From the NCBI GenBank assembly GCA_035495315.1, contig DATJGF010000029.1:1-42813 (forward strand): 42,813 nt of DNA, in the 5' to 3' direction. Of this stretch, positions 7,936 to 16,648 are shown in pieces (within the stretch, counting starts at the first letter, position 1; every line of letters begins with the position of its first letter). The stretch comes from DATJGF01 sp035495315. Its GTDB lineage: Bacteria; Verrucomicrobiota; Verrucomicrobiia; Limisphaerales; UBA8199. Both the position numbers and the translations under genes were made by a program. The notes under the pieces are model-generated. The model ran no database searches. It was not told where the DNA came from and was given only the letters and a program-made list of their open reading frames with translations.

Positions 7936-9867
7936 ATGACTCCCGACTATTCGAGTAGTTTTGATGATGCCAACTTACTCGCTAACATCGTAGAAACCGC
8001 CGACGACGCTATAATCAGCAAGGATCTGACGGGGACTATCACCAGCTGGAACCGAGCGGCGGAGCGGATTTTTGGCTACGGTGCCGATGAGGTTATTGGC
8101 GGTCCCATCTCAGTTATCATCCCACCCGAGCGGGGCGAGGAAGAGATAGAGATTTTAGGGCGGATCCGGCGAGGCGAGAAAATCGAGCATTTCGAGACCG
8201 AGCGCATGCGTAAGGACGGCACCAGGGTCGCCGTCTCAGTGTCGATTTCACCCCTTTTCAAAGATGGGCAGGTAATCGGGGCATCCAAAATTGCCCGCGA
8301 TATTTCTGACCAGAAGCGGGCGCTGCAACAACTGGAAGAAGAACGGGCGCGGCTGGAAGTCACACTGGCCAGTATTGGCGACGCAGTCATCGTGACCGAC
8401 GTGGATGGTGCGGTTCGTTTCATGAATCCGATAGCTGAGGCAATGACGGGGTGGAGTGCCGCTGAGGCGCGCGGTCAGGCGCTGGAATCGGTCTTTCACA
8501 TTGTGAACGAGAAGACGCGTCGGCGCGCGGAAAACCCGACGATTAAGGCTCTGCGAGATGGACTCGTCGTCGGTTTGGCCAACCATACGGTGCTGATCAG
8601 CAAGAGCGGGTCGGAGTACTCGATCGATGACAGCGCGGCGCCGATCTGCGATGGAACCAGGCAGGTGAGCGGTGTTGTACTGGTGTTTCGCGATGTCAGC
8701 GGCGCTAAAGCGCAGGAAGCTTTTCGCGCGCGGTTGGCCGCGATTGTGCAATCCTCGGATGACGCGATTATCAGCAAAGACCTCACCGGCCGGATCACCA
8801 GTTGGAATCCAGGAGCGACCCGACTGTTCGGGTACGAGGCTGAAGAAGCCATTGGCCGGCCGATTTCGATATTGATTCCGCCGGACCGTCTCAACGAGGA
8901 AACCATGGTTTTGGCCCAACTCCGACGCGGGGAACGAATTGAACATTTGGACACTATTCGGATCACGAAAGACCGGCGGAAAATTAATGTGTTGCTGACC
9001 ATCTCGCCGGTGCACGATGTCGAAGGTAATATCATCGGAGCGTCTAAGATTGCCCGAGACATAACCGACCTGAAACGCACCGAACAGGAGCTGGCGGAGG
9101 CGCGCACCCGACTCGAAAAATATTCCCAAGAGCTGGAGGAAACGGTTCGCCAACGCACCGCCGAATTGCAGGCCGCAAATCAGGAGCTGGAAGCATTCAG
9201 CTATACGGCGGCCCACGACTTGCGAACTCCGTTGCGGAATATGCGCGGAATTTTACAGCTCTTCGAGGAGGAAGTCGCGCCCGGGTTGCCGGCCGAACGC
9301 CAGGAACTCATTAGCCGGCTATCGCGCTCGGCAGAGCGGATGAGCCAGCTTTTGGAAGCGCTGCTCGATTTCTCTCGAATCGGCAAACATCATCTGCAGC
9401 GGACCCGCACCGCGCTGGACGAGCTGTTGCAACGCGCGATCGCTGAGTTGAGACCGGAAATCGAAAAACGTCAGGTCGAATGGAAGACCGGCGCCTTGCC
9501 GATTGTTGAGTGCGACCCTGGCCTGATGGAGCAAGCTTTGATAAACCTGCTTAGCAACGCGCTGAAGTACACCCAGCCCCGGCCGGTAGCTCGGATTGAG
9601 GTAGGACAGGTGCCGCACGAAGGTAATGTGGCCATTTACGTGCGGGACAATGGCATCGGTTTCAGTATGGAGCAGGCGGATAAGCTCTTCACCCCCTTCC
9701 ACCGCTTGCATCCGGAGCGGCAGTTTAAGGGGAGTGGAATCGGCCTGGCTACCGTGGACCGCATTATCCGGAGACATGGCGGCCGGGTTTGGGCTGAAAG
9801 CAAACCGGATGAGGGCGCCACTTTCTATTTCACGCTCGGCACGTCGTCAGGAAATCCAAGTGATTAG
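7936..9867 (+). CDS. Soluble triple-PAS sensor histidine kinase
   Basis: This 643-residue kinase has no membrane helix, so it senses a cytoplasmic or membrane-permeant signal. Order: PAS1 (about 14-127), PAS2 (about 136-255), PAS3 (about 262-380), a coiled-coil linker (about 380-420), HisKA with phospho-acceptor His427 in AFSYTAAHDLRTPLRNM, and a HATPase domain. The HATPase shows an N box (ALINLLSNALKY, 534-545), a G1 box (DNGIGF, 571-576) and a G2 box (GSGIGLATV, 599-607). The HisKA type resembles that of phytochrome-like kinases. PAS1 and PAS3 are much more alike than either is to PAS2, indicating internal duplication. No response regulator is adjacent, so it is an orphan kinase. The start lacks a Shine-Dalgarno sequence but nothing upstream fits better. 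Confidence 0.92.
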   Translation: MTPDYSSSFDDANLLANIVETADDAIISKDLTGTITSWNRAAERIFGYGADEVIGGPISVIIPPERGEEEIEILGRIRRGEKIEHFETERMRKDGTRVAVSVSISPLFKDGQVIGASKIARDISDQKRALQQLEEERARLEVTLASIGDAVIVTDVDGAVRFMNPIAEAMTGWSAAEARGQALESVFHIVNEKTRRRAENPTIKALRDGLVVGLANHTVLISKSGSEYSIDDSAAPICDGTRQVSGVVLVFRDVSGAKAQEAFRARLAAIVQSSDDAIISKDLTGRITSWNPGATRLFGYEAEEAIGRPISILIPPDRLNEETMVLAQLRRGERIEHLDTIRITKDRRKINVLLTISPVHDVEGNIIGASKIARDITDLKRTEQELAEARTRLEKYSQELEETVRQRTAELQAANQELEAFSYTAAHDLRTPLRNMRGILQLFEEEVAPGLPAERQELISRLSRSAERMSQLLEALLDFSRIGKHHLQRTRTALDELLQRAIAELRPEIEKRQVEWKTGALPIVECDPGLMEQALINLLSNALKYTQPRPVARIEVGQVPHEGNVAIYVRDNGIGFSMEQADKLFTPFHRLHPERQFKGSGIGLATVDRIIRRHGGRVWAESKPDEGATFYFTLGTSSGNPSD

Positions 9868-9945
9868 GCAAAACTTATCCTCTCCTTCAAATGCGAGCCA
9901 GGACCGATTTGCCAAAAACCCTTGGCTACGCCGGTGACTCGATTT

Positions 9946-10860
9946 TTAAAATGATGCAGGCAGGCGCAGCGCTCGCTCCAATCGATTATCTGCGCAGCCT
10001 TTCTCCGGCCAAAACCTGACTCTGGCCTGGAGACGCGCTTTGGCCAAACTAAGGAGGGACTGAAGTTGATCATTGCTCGCATCGATCACTTGGTAGGTGC
10101 TTGTCTGCCGTAATGTCTTCGCCTGCGCGGGCATGCAGCGGCAGGTTACCGTGCTGACTGCATGAGTTTCCGAAGAGAGGTAAACGATTGGCCCCATCGG
10201 AACTGGACTATCCTCCAAAACCCCGGCGACGACCACGCCAGGTGTCTCATTGATACTTCGTTCTATCGAAAAATGTCTTCCGGGCCAAGGTCTCCCGAAC
10301 TTTTCACGGGCAGCTATTTCAAGGCCTCGCGAGACAAACAGCAAATCCAGCCGCGAAGCGTCGGCCAGAACCTCCCAGAGCGCGGGTCTTCCTGAGGAGT
10401 CCAAAGTCATGCGCAGCCCTTGCAACGGCAACGCCTGATTTGTTGGGCAGGCCGATTGGAGTGAATAAAACCAAATGAAGGTGAGCTGGCGATGCGGCCG
10501 GCCATTAAGGTCGACCGTGTCCGCAATCAGATAAACTGCAGGGACAGTCAAGTCGATTGTCAATGTGTTGGTACAGAGACGCAAGGACCCAAAGCCAGCC
10601 AACCCAGGGCTTGGAGTAGTCGCTGACACCACCTCCTGTATGATCAGCGGCGCAAGGTCAGAGTCCAAATCAGCCGGCATTTCCCTGCCGGGTTTAAATA
10701 AGTCGGCTTGCAGGAAAATACGACTTGTGCGGTCGCACAACTCGGCGGAAGTTGGCGACGAGTGAGCAGTGGGCGGTGGTGCCGCGAGGCCGAGACAGGA
10801 CGGGGCAAGGCACGCCAGAGTGAACAAACGTGCGAGTTGAGGCGCAGCTACGGTTTTCAT
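9946..10860 (-). CDS. Secreted protein of unknown function
   Basis: I do not recognise this family. From the ATG at 10860 the protein has 304 residues and starts MKTVAAPQLARLFTLACLAP, a plausible Sec signal peptide with cleavage after about 28 residues. A start at 10875 would add MGAGK and weaken the signal. The mature part has no membrane helix. It has scattered cysteines, including a CRC pair near the C-terminus (TVTCRCMPAQAK) and others at SAELCDR, RLCTNT and QSACPTN. A segment reading TFIWFYSLQ, then LRMTLDSSGRPALWEVL, suggests beta-rich structure. It converges with the triple-PAS kinase gene and diverges from pckG. It is probably genuine because of length, signal peptide and consistent codon use. 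Confidence 0.6.
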   Translation of the reverse strand: MKTVAAPQLARLFTLACLAPSCLGLAAPPPTAHSSPTSAELCDRTSRIFLQADLFKPGREMPADLDSDLAPLIIQEVVSATTPSPGLAGFGSLRLCTNTLTIDLTVPAVYLIADTVDLNGRPHRQLTFIWFYSLQSACPTNQALPLQGLRMTLDSSGRPALWEVLADASRLDLLFVSRGLEIAAREKFGRPWPGRHFSIERSINETPGVVVAGVLEDSPVPMGPIVYLSSETHAVSTVTCRCMPAQAKTLRQTSTYQVIDASNDQLQSLLSLAKARLQARVRFWPEKGCADNRLERALRLPASF

Positions 10861-11054
10861 TTTGCCGGCCCCCATCTGAGACAGGCCGGGCGATTCCGAG
10901 AATGCGCCACCACGGTGTGAAGTGCAACGATGGCGTGCGGGCGGGCGGGCTTAAGGACGGTGTGAAGGCTCGCGCCTGCGAGTTGTGGCAGCGCCGGCGG
11001 GCACGCGTGGGGAGGCCAGGACGCCGCTACAATTAAACTAATATTTGAAGTGCG

Positions 11055-11082
11055 TTGCATTTGTTTTCCATTTAGATATAAA
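11055..11082 (+). promoter_or_regulatory. Candidate sigma-70-type promoter of pckG
   Basis: A -35-like TTGCAT (11055-11060) and a -10 TATAAA (11077-11082) are separated by 16 bases. They sit in an AT-rich patch directly after a strongly GC-rich stretch. The -35 match is poor, the -10 good. The position favours the pckG start at 11126 over the upstream in-frame ATG at 11045, which would place the promoter inside the coding region. Confidence 0.4.
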
Positions 11083-11125
11083 TTTAGAGACGTCGTCACC
11101 ACGGCACGAGCGGAATGATCGTTTT

Positions 11126-12901
11126 ATGACGAAAGATAACTTGGGCGCCTGCAACACCAGCAATAAAGCCGTGCTGGCTTGGGTACAGGAAATGGCAAAC
11201 CTGTGCCGGCCGGACCAGGTTTTCTGGTGCAATGGTTCGAATGAGGAAAAGGTGGCTCTGACAGAAGAAGCAGTTCGCAAAGGGATCCTGATCAAACTGA
11301 ATCAGAAGAAGCTGCCCGGCTGTTATTATCATCGGTCAAATCCGAACGACGTCGCGCGAGTGGAGCAATCCACCTTCATTTGCACCGTGGATCAGGAAGA
11401 GGCGGGGCCGACCAACAATTGGATGGCGCCGAGAGAGATGTACCAGAAACTGCGCGGGTTGGCGGCGGGCTCGATGCGCGGGCGCACGCTCTACGTTGTG
11501 CCATATTTGATGGGGCCGCCGGGTTCGCCCCTGGCGAAGGTGGGCATCGAATTGACCGATTCGATTTATGTCGTTCTGAGCATGGGGATTATGACGCGCA
11601 TGGGGGATGTCGCGTATCAACAACTCGGCCCTGGCGATGAATTCAATCGCGGCCTGCATTGCATGCTCGATGTGCACCCGGAGCGGCGGTTCATCGCCCA
11701 TTTCCCGCAGGATAACGCGATCATTTCAGTCGGTTCTAATTACGGCGGCAATGTGCTTCTGGGCAAAAAATGCCTCGCCCTCCGGATTGGGTCGTATTTG
11801 GGACGGCAGGAAGGGTGGTTCGCCGAGCACATGTTGATTCAGAGCATTGAATCGCCCAGCGGTGAAAAGACCTACGTCGCGGCGGCCTTCCCCAGCGCTT
11901 GCGGCAAGACCAATTTCGCGATGATGATACCGCCGGCGCACTTCAGAGGTTGGAAAATCCGCACGATTGGAGACGATATCGCCTGGATGAAACCCGGGCC
12001 TGATGGCCGGCTCTATGCGATTAACCCCGAGGCCGGCTACTTCGGCGTAGTGCCGGGAACCAATTCCAAATCCAACCGGAATGCGATGGAGATGCTCTCC
12101 CACGACACGATCTACACCAACGTCGCGCTCACGCCGGACTTGGATGTTTGGTGGGAAGGCAAGGACGGTCCTGTGCCTAAGGAATGCCTGGATTGGAAAG
12201 GCAATAAATGGACGCCTGACTCAAAAGAAAAGGCCGCGCACCCCAACAGCCGATTCACAACGCCCATGGCCAACAACCCGGTGCTGGCGCCGGAGGCCAA
12301 TACGCCCGACGGCGTGCCGATCAGTGCGATCGTTTTCGGCGGCAGGCGGCGCGACACTGTGCCGCTGGTGTTCCAGGCCTTCAATTGGGTGCACGGTGTC
12401 TATATCGGGGCAACGATGGGTTCGGAGATGACCGCCGCGGCTGATGGTGTGGCGGGCCAGGTTCGCCGCGACCCCATGGCGATGCTTCCATTTTGCGGTT
12501 ACGACATGGGCGATTACTTCCGGCACTGGATCAACATGCATCGCGCGATCAAGCATCCGCCCCGGGTGTTTCACGTCAATTGGTTCCGCAAAAACGCTCA
12601 GGGCGAATACCTTTGGCCCGGGTTTGGAGAAAACATGCGCGTCCTCAAGTGGATCGTGGACCGCTGCGCGGGCAGGGTCGATGCGGTCGAATCCGCGCTG
12701 GGCTGGATTCCGAACCCAAAGAGCTTCGACCTCCGAGGCTTGCAGAAGTTTAATCTCGAGCAATTCGAACAGGTTCAGTCTATTAACCATGGGGAATGGC
12801 GGCGCGAAGTCTTGATGCAGGAAGAGCTCTTCATGAAGCTTTACGGTCACCTGCCCAAAGAACTTATCTTTCAGCGCGAATTGTTGGTTGCACGACTCTA
12901 A
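11126..12901 (+). CDS. pckG: Phosphoenolpyruvate carboxykinase, GTP-dependent
   Basis: This enzyme interconverts oxaloacetate plus GTP with phosphoenolpyruvate, GDP and CO2 in the cytoplasm, linking the TCA cycle to gluconeogenesis. The GTP-type signature is clear: a P-loop/kinase-1 motif FPSACGKTNFAMM (about 255-267) with the active-site cysteine at 259. Also present are IGDDIAWM (metal-binding region), GVVPGTNSKSN, FGGRRRDTVPLV, and HVNWFRK followed by WPGFGENMRVL near the nucleotide pocket. The start at 11126 gives 591 residues, close to the usual 590-620, and homologues begin near DNLGACNTSN. An ATG at 11045 would add 27 residues with no family counterpart. There is no ATP-type PckA signature. 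The gene is monocistronic. Confidence 0.95.
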   Translation: MTKDNLGACNTSNKAVLAWVQEMANLCRPDQVFWCNGSNEEKVALTEEAVRKGILIKLNQKKLPGCYYHRSNPNDVARVEQSTFICTVDQEEAGPTNNWMAPREMYQKLRGLAAGSMRGRTLYVVPYLMGPPGSPLAKVGIELTDSIYVVLSMGIMTRMGDVAYQQLGPGDEFNRGLHCMLDVHPERRFIAHFPQDNAIISVGSNYGGNVLLGKKCLALRIGSYLGRQEGWFAEHMLIQSIESPSGEKTYVAAAFPSACGKTNFAMMIPPAHFRGWKIRTIGDDIAWMKPGPDGRLYAINPEAGYFGVVPGTNSKSNRNAMEMLSHDTIYTNVALTPDLDVWWEGKDGPVPKECLDWKGNKWTPDSKEKAAHPNSRFTTPMANNPVLAPEANTPDGVPISAIVFGGRRRDTVPLVFQAFNWVHGVYIGATMGSEMTAAADGVAGQVRRDPMAMLPFCGYDMGDYFRHWINMHRAIKHPPRVFHVNWFRKNAQGEYLWPGFGENMRVLKWIVDRCAGRVDAVESALGWIPNPKSFDLRGLQKFNLEQFEQVQSINHGEWRREVLMQEELFMKLYGHLPKELIFQRELLVARL

Positions 12902-12914
12902 CCCAGTGCTCGGC

Positions 12915-12969
12915 AGGACGAGTTCTACGAGTCCGACCAATACGGCACCGTTATTAGGGAACTCGTCCT
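12915..12969. repeat. Inverted repeat downstream of pckG
   Basis: AGGACGAGTTC (12915-12925) and GAACTCGTCCT (12959-12969) form a perfect 11-bp stem around a 33-base loop, 14 bases after the pckG stop. There is no T run after it on either strand, so it is not a classical terminator. It could be a 3'-end stabilising hairpin or a dispersed repeat; shorter GAGTCC and GAACTCG fragments occur beside it. Confidence 0.5.
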
Positions 12970-13003
12970 TCCTAGGGTTAGACTGGTGGAACTCGCGCTT
13001 TCG

Positions 13004-13041
13004 AGAAACAAAAAACCCTGCGCTTCGCAGCGGCAGGGTTT
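13004..13041 (-). terminator. Intrinsic terminator of the small secreted peptide gene
   Basis: AAACCCTGC (13013-13021) pairs perfectly with GCAGGGTTT (13033-13041), with an 11-base loop. Read on the minus strand the stem is followed by a T-rich run (TTTTTTGTTT with the stem end). It lies 19 bases after the stop of the minus-strand gene at 13060. This is a textbook arrangement and indicates that the tiny gene is truly transcribed. Confidence 0.8.
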
Positions 13042-13059
13042 GAAAAAACAGAAATAAGC

Positions 13060-13287
13060 TTACCGGCTGGCCAGGGACATAGCCTTGGGGCTTTGCAGAG
13101 TTTGCTTGGCCGTCGCGTTCTTCTTGGTTGATTTAGTGGTGACCTTGCTGGCATTGGGGCAAGTCCCGGCCTTGGTTTTCGTCGTTTCGTTTGCCTTTGA
13201 GCAGCAGGAGGAGCCTTGGCAATCACCGGCGTAAGCCGCCGCGGCCGCAAAAGTCGTTAGCATAAGGGACAGGATGAGTTTTTTCAT
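13060..13287 (-). CDS. Small secreted Cys-containing peptide
   Basis: A 75-residue product starts MKKLILSLMLTTFAAAAAYA, a strong Sec signal peptide with AYA before the probable cleavage site. The mature region of about 55 residues opens with GDCQGSSCCSK and has one further cysteine in AGTCPNA, four in all. The rest is rich in lysine, threonine and alanine (KVTTKSTKKNATAKQ). No known domain is visible. The cysteine cluster could bind metal or form disulfides. The good terminator just downstream and the clean signal peptide argue for a real gene. It lies alone between pckG and alaS. The function is unknown. Confidence 0.65.
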   Translation of the reverse strand: MKKLILSLMLTTFAAAAAYAGDCQGSSCCSKANETTKTKAGTCPNASKVTTKSTKKNATAKQTLQSPKAMSLASR

Positions 13288-13343
13288 GGGAGGGTATATA
13301 ACCTATGATTCTTCTTTTTTCAAGCGGAACTTCTCTTGACCCG

Positions 13344-13417
13344 TAACGCAGAGTTTCACTCTGCTGTACCCCAGGCTTTCAGCCTGCATGGCTTCGCCAG
13401 ACGATGACTGCAGCACA
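13344..13417. repeat. Hairpin repeat with TTTCA loops (copy 1)
   Basis: Two small hairpins in tandem: GCAGAG-TTTCA-CTCTGC (13348-13364) and CAGGC-TTTCA-GCCTG (13372-13386). They differ in stem but share the loop. The flanking GTAACGCAGAGTTT (from 13344) and TGCAGCACA (13409-13417) both recur in the element at 35819-35941, so this looks like a partial or degenerate copy of it. It lies in the 192-base gap downstream of alaS. Confidence 0.6.
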
Positions 13418-13479
13418 ACTCAAGGACTGTAGAGAGTAAACCACGTTTCGTTACCGCAGTACAATCGCGTCAATCGCGT

Positions 13480-16227
13480 CTACGATTTCCCCGTCAGCAG
13501 TCCAACCGCGCGCTTCAGCGACTCATCCAGCTTGGCGACGTCTTTGCCCCCGCCGCGCGCATTATCGGGACGGCCGCCGCCTTTGCCGCCGATGATTGGC
13601 GCAATGGCTTGAATGATTTTGCCCGCCTGGAACTGTTTCGTGTACTCGGGGGTTACGGTGGCTACAAGCGCGACAGCGCCGCTCGAAGCGCTCCCAAGAA
13701 CGACGATACCCTTGAATTCACCTTTTAGGGCGTCGGCAACCGCTTGAAGGAAATCTCCGTCACCGGAACCGAGATTCTCGATTATCGCGGGAGTCGAACC
13801 GAGGTTCTGGGTTTTGGGGATAAGGCCGCGGGCGATTTCGGCGGCCTGTTTGTGCTGCATTGCTTTGACTTGTTTCTCAAGTTCTCTTTGTTGCGCTATC
13901 AATGATTCGATCTTCTTCTCAAGCTCCCCCGCGGGCGAATTGACCTTCTCCGACAGATTTTTGATGAGCTGCAATTGTTGATTGGCAAGTTTGTAAGCCT
14001 CAAGCCCGGAAACCGCTTCAATACGCCTGATCCCGGCGGCGATCGCCGATTCACCGGCAATGCGAAACAATCCGATCTCGCCAGTGCCTCGAACGTGCGT
14101 TCCGCCGCAAAGCTCCATCGAATAACCATCCAATGACGTGGGCCGGCCCCCCACTTGGACAACCCGGACCCAGTCACCATACTTCTCACCGAAGAACTGC
14201 ATGATGTCTTTGCGATCTTTAACGTGGTTGTACTTTACTTCGGTCCAGCTCACGGGGGCATTTTCGAGGATCCGCTCATTCACGAGATGCTCTATATCGG
14301 CGAGTTGCTGTGGGCTTAAAGCTGCGCTGCTGAAATCGAACGTCAATTTGTCGGGACCGACATAGGAGCCCTTCTGCACCGCGTCCGGGCTGACCACTTC
14401 GTGCAGTGCCCAATGCAGCAGATGGGTCACGGTGTGATGCCGCTGGATCGCGGAACGGCGGGAACGATCAACACGCAACGTAACCGTGGTGCCTGCGGCA
14501 GGCCAGGCACTATCCGCGTTGCATGTTTCGGGGTCGTCGATGAAATGCAGCCAGGTGTTCCCTGCTTTACGGGTGTCGCTGATACGCCACAGCTCTCCGC
14601 CGATGCTCAGTTCACCCGTATCACCCACCTGTCCACCCATTTCTGCGTACAGCGGTGAAGTGTCAAGCACAACGGCCGTTCGATCCTTCACGCCAATCAC
14701 TTCCACCAGCCTGGCCTCGGCTTCGAGGCTGTCATAGCCCACGAATTGCGTTGGGGTAGTCGTTTCAACCTGCGAAAGCTCTATCACTTGCTTCTTTTGA
14801 GCCGCCCGCCCGCGGGCTTTCTGGTCTTCCATCAATCGGTTGAACCCTTGCACGTCAACCGCGAGGCCGCGTTCACGAGCCATTAACTCGGTTAAATCCA
14901 GCGGGAACCCATAGGTGTCATAAAGTTTGAATGCAAAGGAGCCCTCGAGCGTTCCCATTCGCGTGCATTCGGTCTGCTCGCAGAACAATTCGATGCCGCG
15001 ATCCAGTGTTTTATTAAAGGCCTCTTCTTCGCGCTGAATTACCTCCTCAACGTGATCCTGCTTGACGCGGATTTCCGGGAAGACATGGCCCATGGTATCG
15101 GCCAGCACGCCAACCAGTTTGTAAAAGAAGGGCTCGCGAAATCCCAACGAGCGGCCATAGCGCACCGCCCGCCGAAGTATGCGCCGCAAGACGTAACTGC
15201 GGTCGGTATTGCCGGGTTGAATTCCGTCGGCGATCGCAAAGCTCAGGGTTCGGATGTGATCAGCGATGACCCTGAAGGCAACGTCGATTTTCTCCTGGTC
15301 AGTGGTCGCAGGTGCGCCCATTGCCGGCAGTGTCGAGCCGTATCGTTTTCCGCTGAGCTTTTCGATTCGGTCAAATAGCGGCCGGAAAATGTCAGTTTCG
15401 TAATTGGAAATGACCCGGCTGAAGTCGGTGAAATTCCGCGTGCACTGGATGAAGCTGGTCAAGCGTTCGAAGCCCATGCCGGTATCAACGTGCTTGGCGG
15501 GTAGAGACGAAAAAGTGCCGTCGGGATTGGCATTGAATTGGATAAAAACCAGGTTCCAAATCTCGATGCACTCGGCACTACCCTGGTTAACCAGTCGGCC
15601 TTTGGTGTCTCCCTGCGGCGTGAGGTCAACGTGAATCTCGCTACACGGGCCGCATGGTCCCGTCTCGCCCATCATCCAAAAATTGTCCTTCTTGCCACCT
15701 TCAACAATGTGGATTTTGGGGTCCAGCCCTGCCGCGCTAAATTTCTCTGCCCAGATATCATAAGCTTCCTGGTCGAGCTCGCTCGGGTCACCTTTGGCTC
15801 GGTCCGGAGAATAGACGGTCGCATAGAGCCGGTGCTTGGGAAATTTATAAACCTCGGTGATCAGTTCCCAGGCCCACCCAATCGCTTCCCTTTTGAAGTA
15901 ATCGCCGAAGGACCAGTTACCGAGCATTTCGAAGAAGGTGTGGTGATAGGTATCTAGGCCGACGTCTTCGAGGTCGTTGTGTTTGCCGCCCGCGCGAATG
16001 CATTTTTGAGTGTCGGCTGCGCGCGTATCGCTCCCCGGGATGGCCCCGGCCCACTTGGAAACGTCCGGCGCGCGTTGGCCGAGGAAGATCGGCACGAATT
16101 GATTCATCCCCGCATTTGTAAAGAGCAGGTTAGGCGAGTCGGGCATCAAACTCGCCGAGGGCACAATCGTGTGCCCCTTCGATTTAAAAAAGTCCAGGAA
16201 TGCCTGGCGTATTTCCGCACTGGTCAT
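13480..16227 (-). CDS. alaS: Alanyl-tRNA synthetase
   Basis: AlaS charges tRNA-Ala and corrects mischarging with Ser or Gly. All modules are present in 915 residues: a class II catalytic core starting MTSAEIRQAFLDFFKSKGH with the motif FTNAGMNQFVP, the tRNA-recognition region, the editing domain with metal-binding HTVTH (near 596) and CGGTH (near 706), and a coiled-coil/DHHA1 C-terminal domain ending with the glycine-rich GGKGGGRPDNARGGGKD. The length is slightly above the E. coli enzyme (876) but within the family range. The start is consistent with homologues. It is monocistronic; no recX or other common neighbour is present. Confidence 0.97.
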   Translation of the reverse strand: MTSAEIRQAFLDFFKSKGHTIVPSASLMPDSPNLLFTNAGMNQFVPIFLGQRAPDVSKWAGAIPGSDTRAADTQKCIRAGGKHNDLEDVGLDTYHHTFFEMLGNWSFGDYFKREAIGWAWELITEVYKFPKHRLYATVYSPDRAKGDPSELDQEAYDIWAEKFSAAGLDPKIHIVEGGKKDNFWMMGETGPCGPCSEIHVDLTPQGDTKGRLVNQGSAECIEIWNLVFIQFNANPDGTFSSLPAKHVDTGMGFERLTSFIQCTRNFTDFSRVISNYETDIFRPLFDRIEKLSGKRYGSTLPAMGAPATTDQEKIDVAFRVIADHIRTLSFAIADGIQPGNTDRSYVLRRILRRAVRYGRSLGFREPFFYKLVGVLADTMGHVFPEIRVKQDHVEEVIQREEEAFNKTLDRGIELFCEQTECTRMGTLEGSFAFKLYDTYGFPLDLTELMARERGLAVDVQGFNRLMEDQKARGRAAQKKQVIELSQVETTTPTQFVGYDSLEAEARLVEVIGVKDRTAVVLDTSPLYAEMGGQVGDTGELSIGGELWRISDTRKAGNTWLHFIDDPETCNADSAWPAAGTTVTLRVDRSRRSAIQRHHTVTHLLHWALHEVVSPDAVQKGSYVGPDKLTFDFSSAALSPQQLADIEHLVNERILENAPVSWTEVKYNHVKDRKDIMQFFGEKYGDWVRVVQVGGRPTSLDGYSMELCGGTHVRGTGEIGLFRIAGESAIAAGIRRIEAVSGLEAYKLANQQLQLIKNLSEKVNSPAGELEKKIESLIAQQRELEKQVKAMQHKQAAEIARGLIPKTQNLGSTPAIIENLGSGDGDFLQAVADALKGEFKGIVVLGSASSGAVALVATVTPEYTKQFQAGKIIQAIAPIIGGKGGGRPDNARGGGKDVAKLDESLKRAVGLLTGKS

Positions 16228-16309
16228 AGCACAAACTGTAGTCTAACCGCAAAAGATGCGAACCGCATTGCGATTTGGCAGATCAAGCCGGCGGCGACGG
16301 TGTTAAGCC

Positions 16310-16368
16310 TGCGAGTAAGCCGGGCATCTCGCCGGTCAGCTTGTGGCGAGGCGCCGCCAGAACTCGCA
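16310..16368. repeat. Imperfect inverted repeat with flanking direct repeats in the 621-base gap 16228-16848
   Basis: The gap between the start of alaS and the end of the next gene holds no credible gene. Near its left end TGCGAGT (16310-16316) pairs with ACTCGCA (16362-16368). Inside this, TCTCGCC pairs imperfectly with GGCGAGG. The 12-base CGGTGTTAAGCC occurs at 16298-16309 and again, in the same orientation, at 16387-16398, flanking the hairpin. This resembles a small non-autonomous repeat with duplicated flanks. Confidence 0.45.
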
Positions 16369-16648
16369 GACGAGACGCCCACGCTACGGTGTTAAGCCAA
16401 ACAGCCGCACAGGCTAGAGAAAAAAGGAAAGCAAGGCGAGGGTTAATATGGTTGGATTCGACCCTCCATTGGGCGCAAAAAGGGGAAACTGCAGCCGAAG
16501 CGCGTTATCCAAATCAACGCCATCGGATGACACCGCACGACGCCGCTCGATGAAGCCTTTGAGCCGACTGAAGCCAGCGCTTTTGTAGCTCTTTTGAGCG
16601 AGTGTCCCATGGCCTGCTCTCTGACAAACTTGAAGACCAGGCTTGACT

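Noticed and set aside
8248..9216. 322-codon minus-strand frame
   Set aside because: Lies wholly opposite the triple-PAS kinase, whose domains are unmistakable; low-complexity, unrecognisable product.
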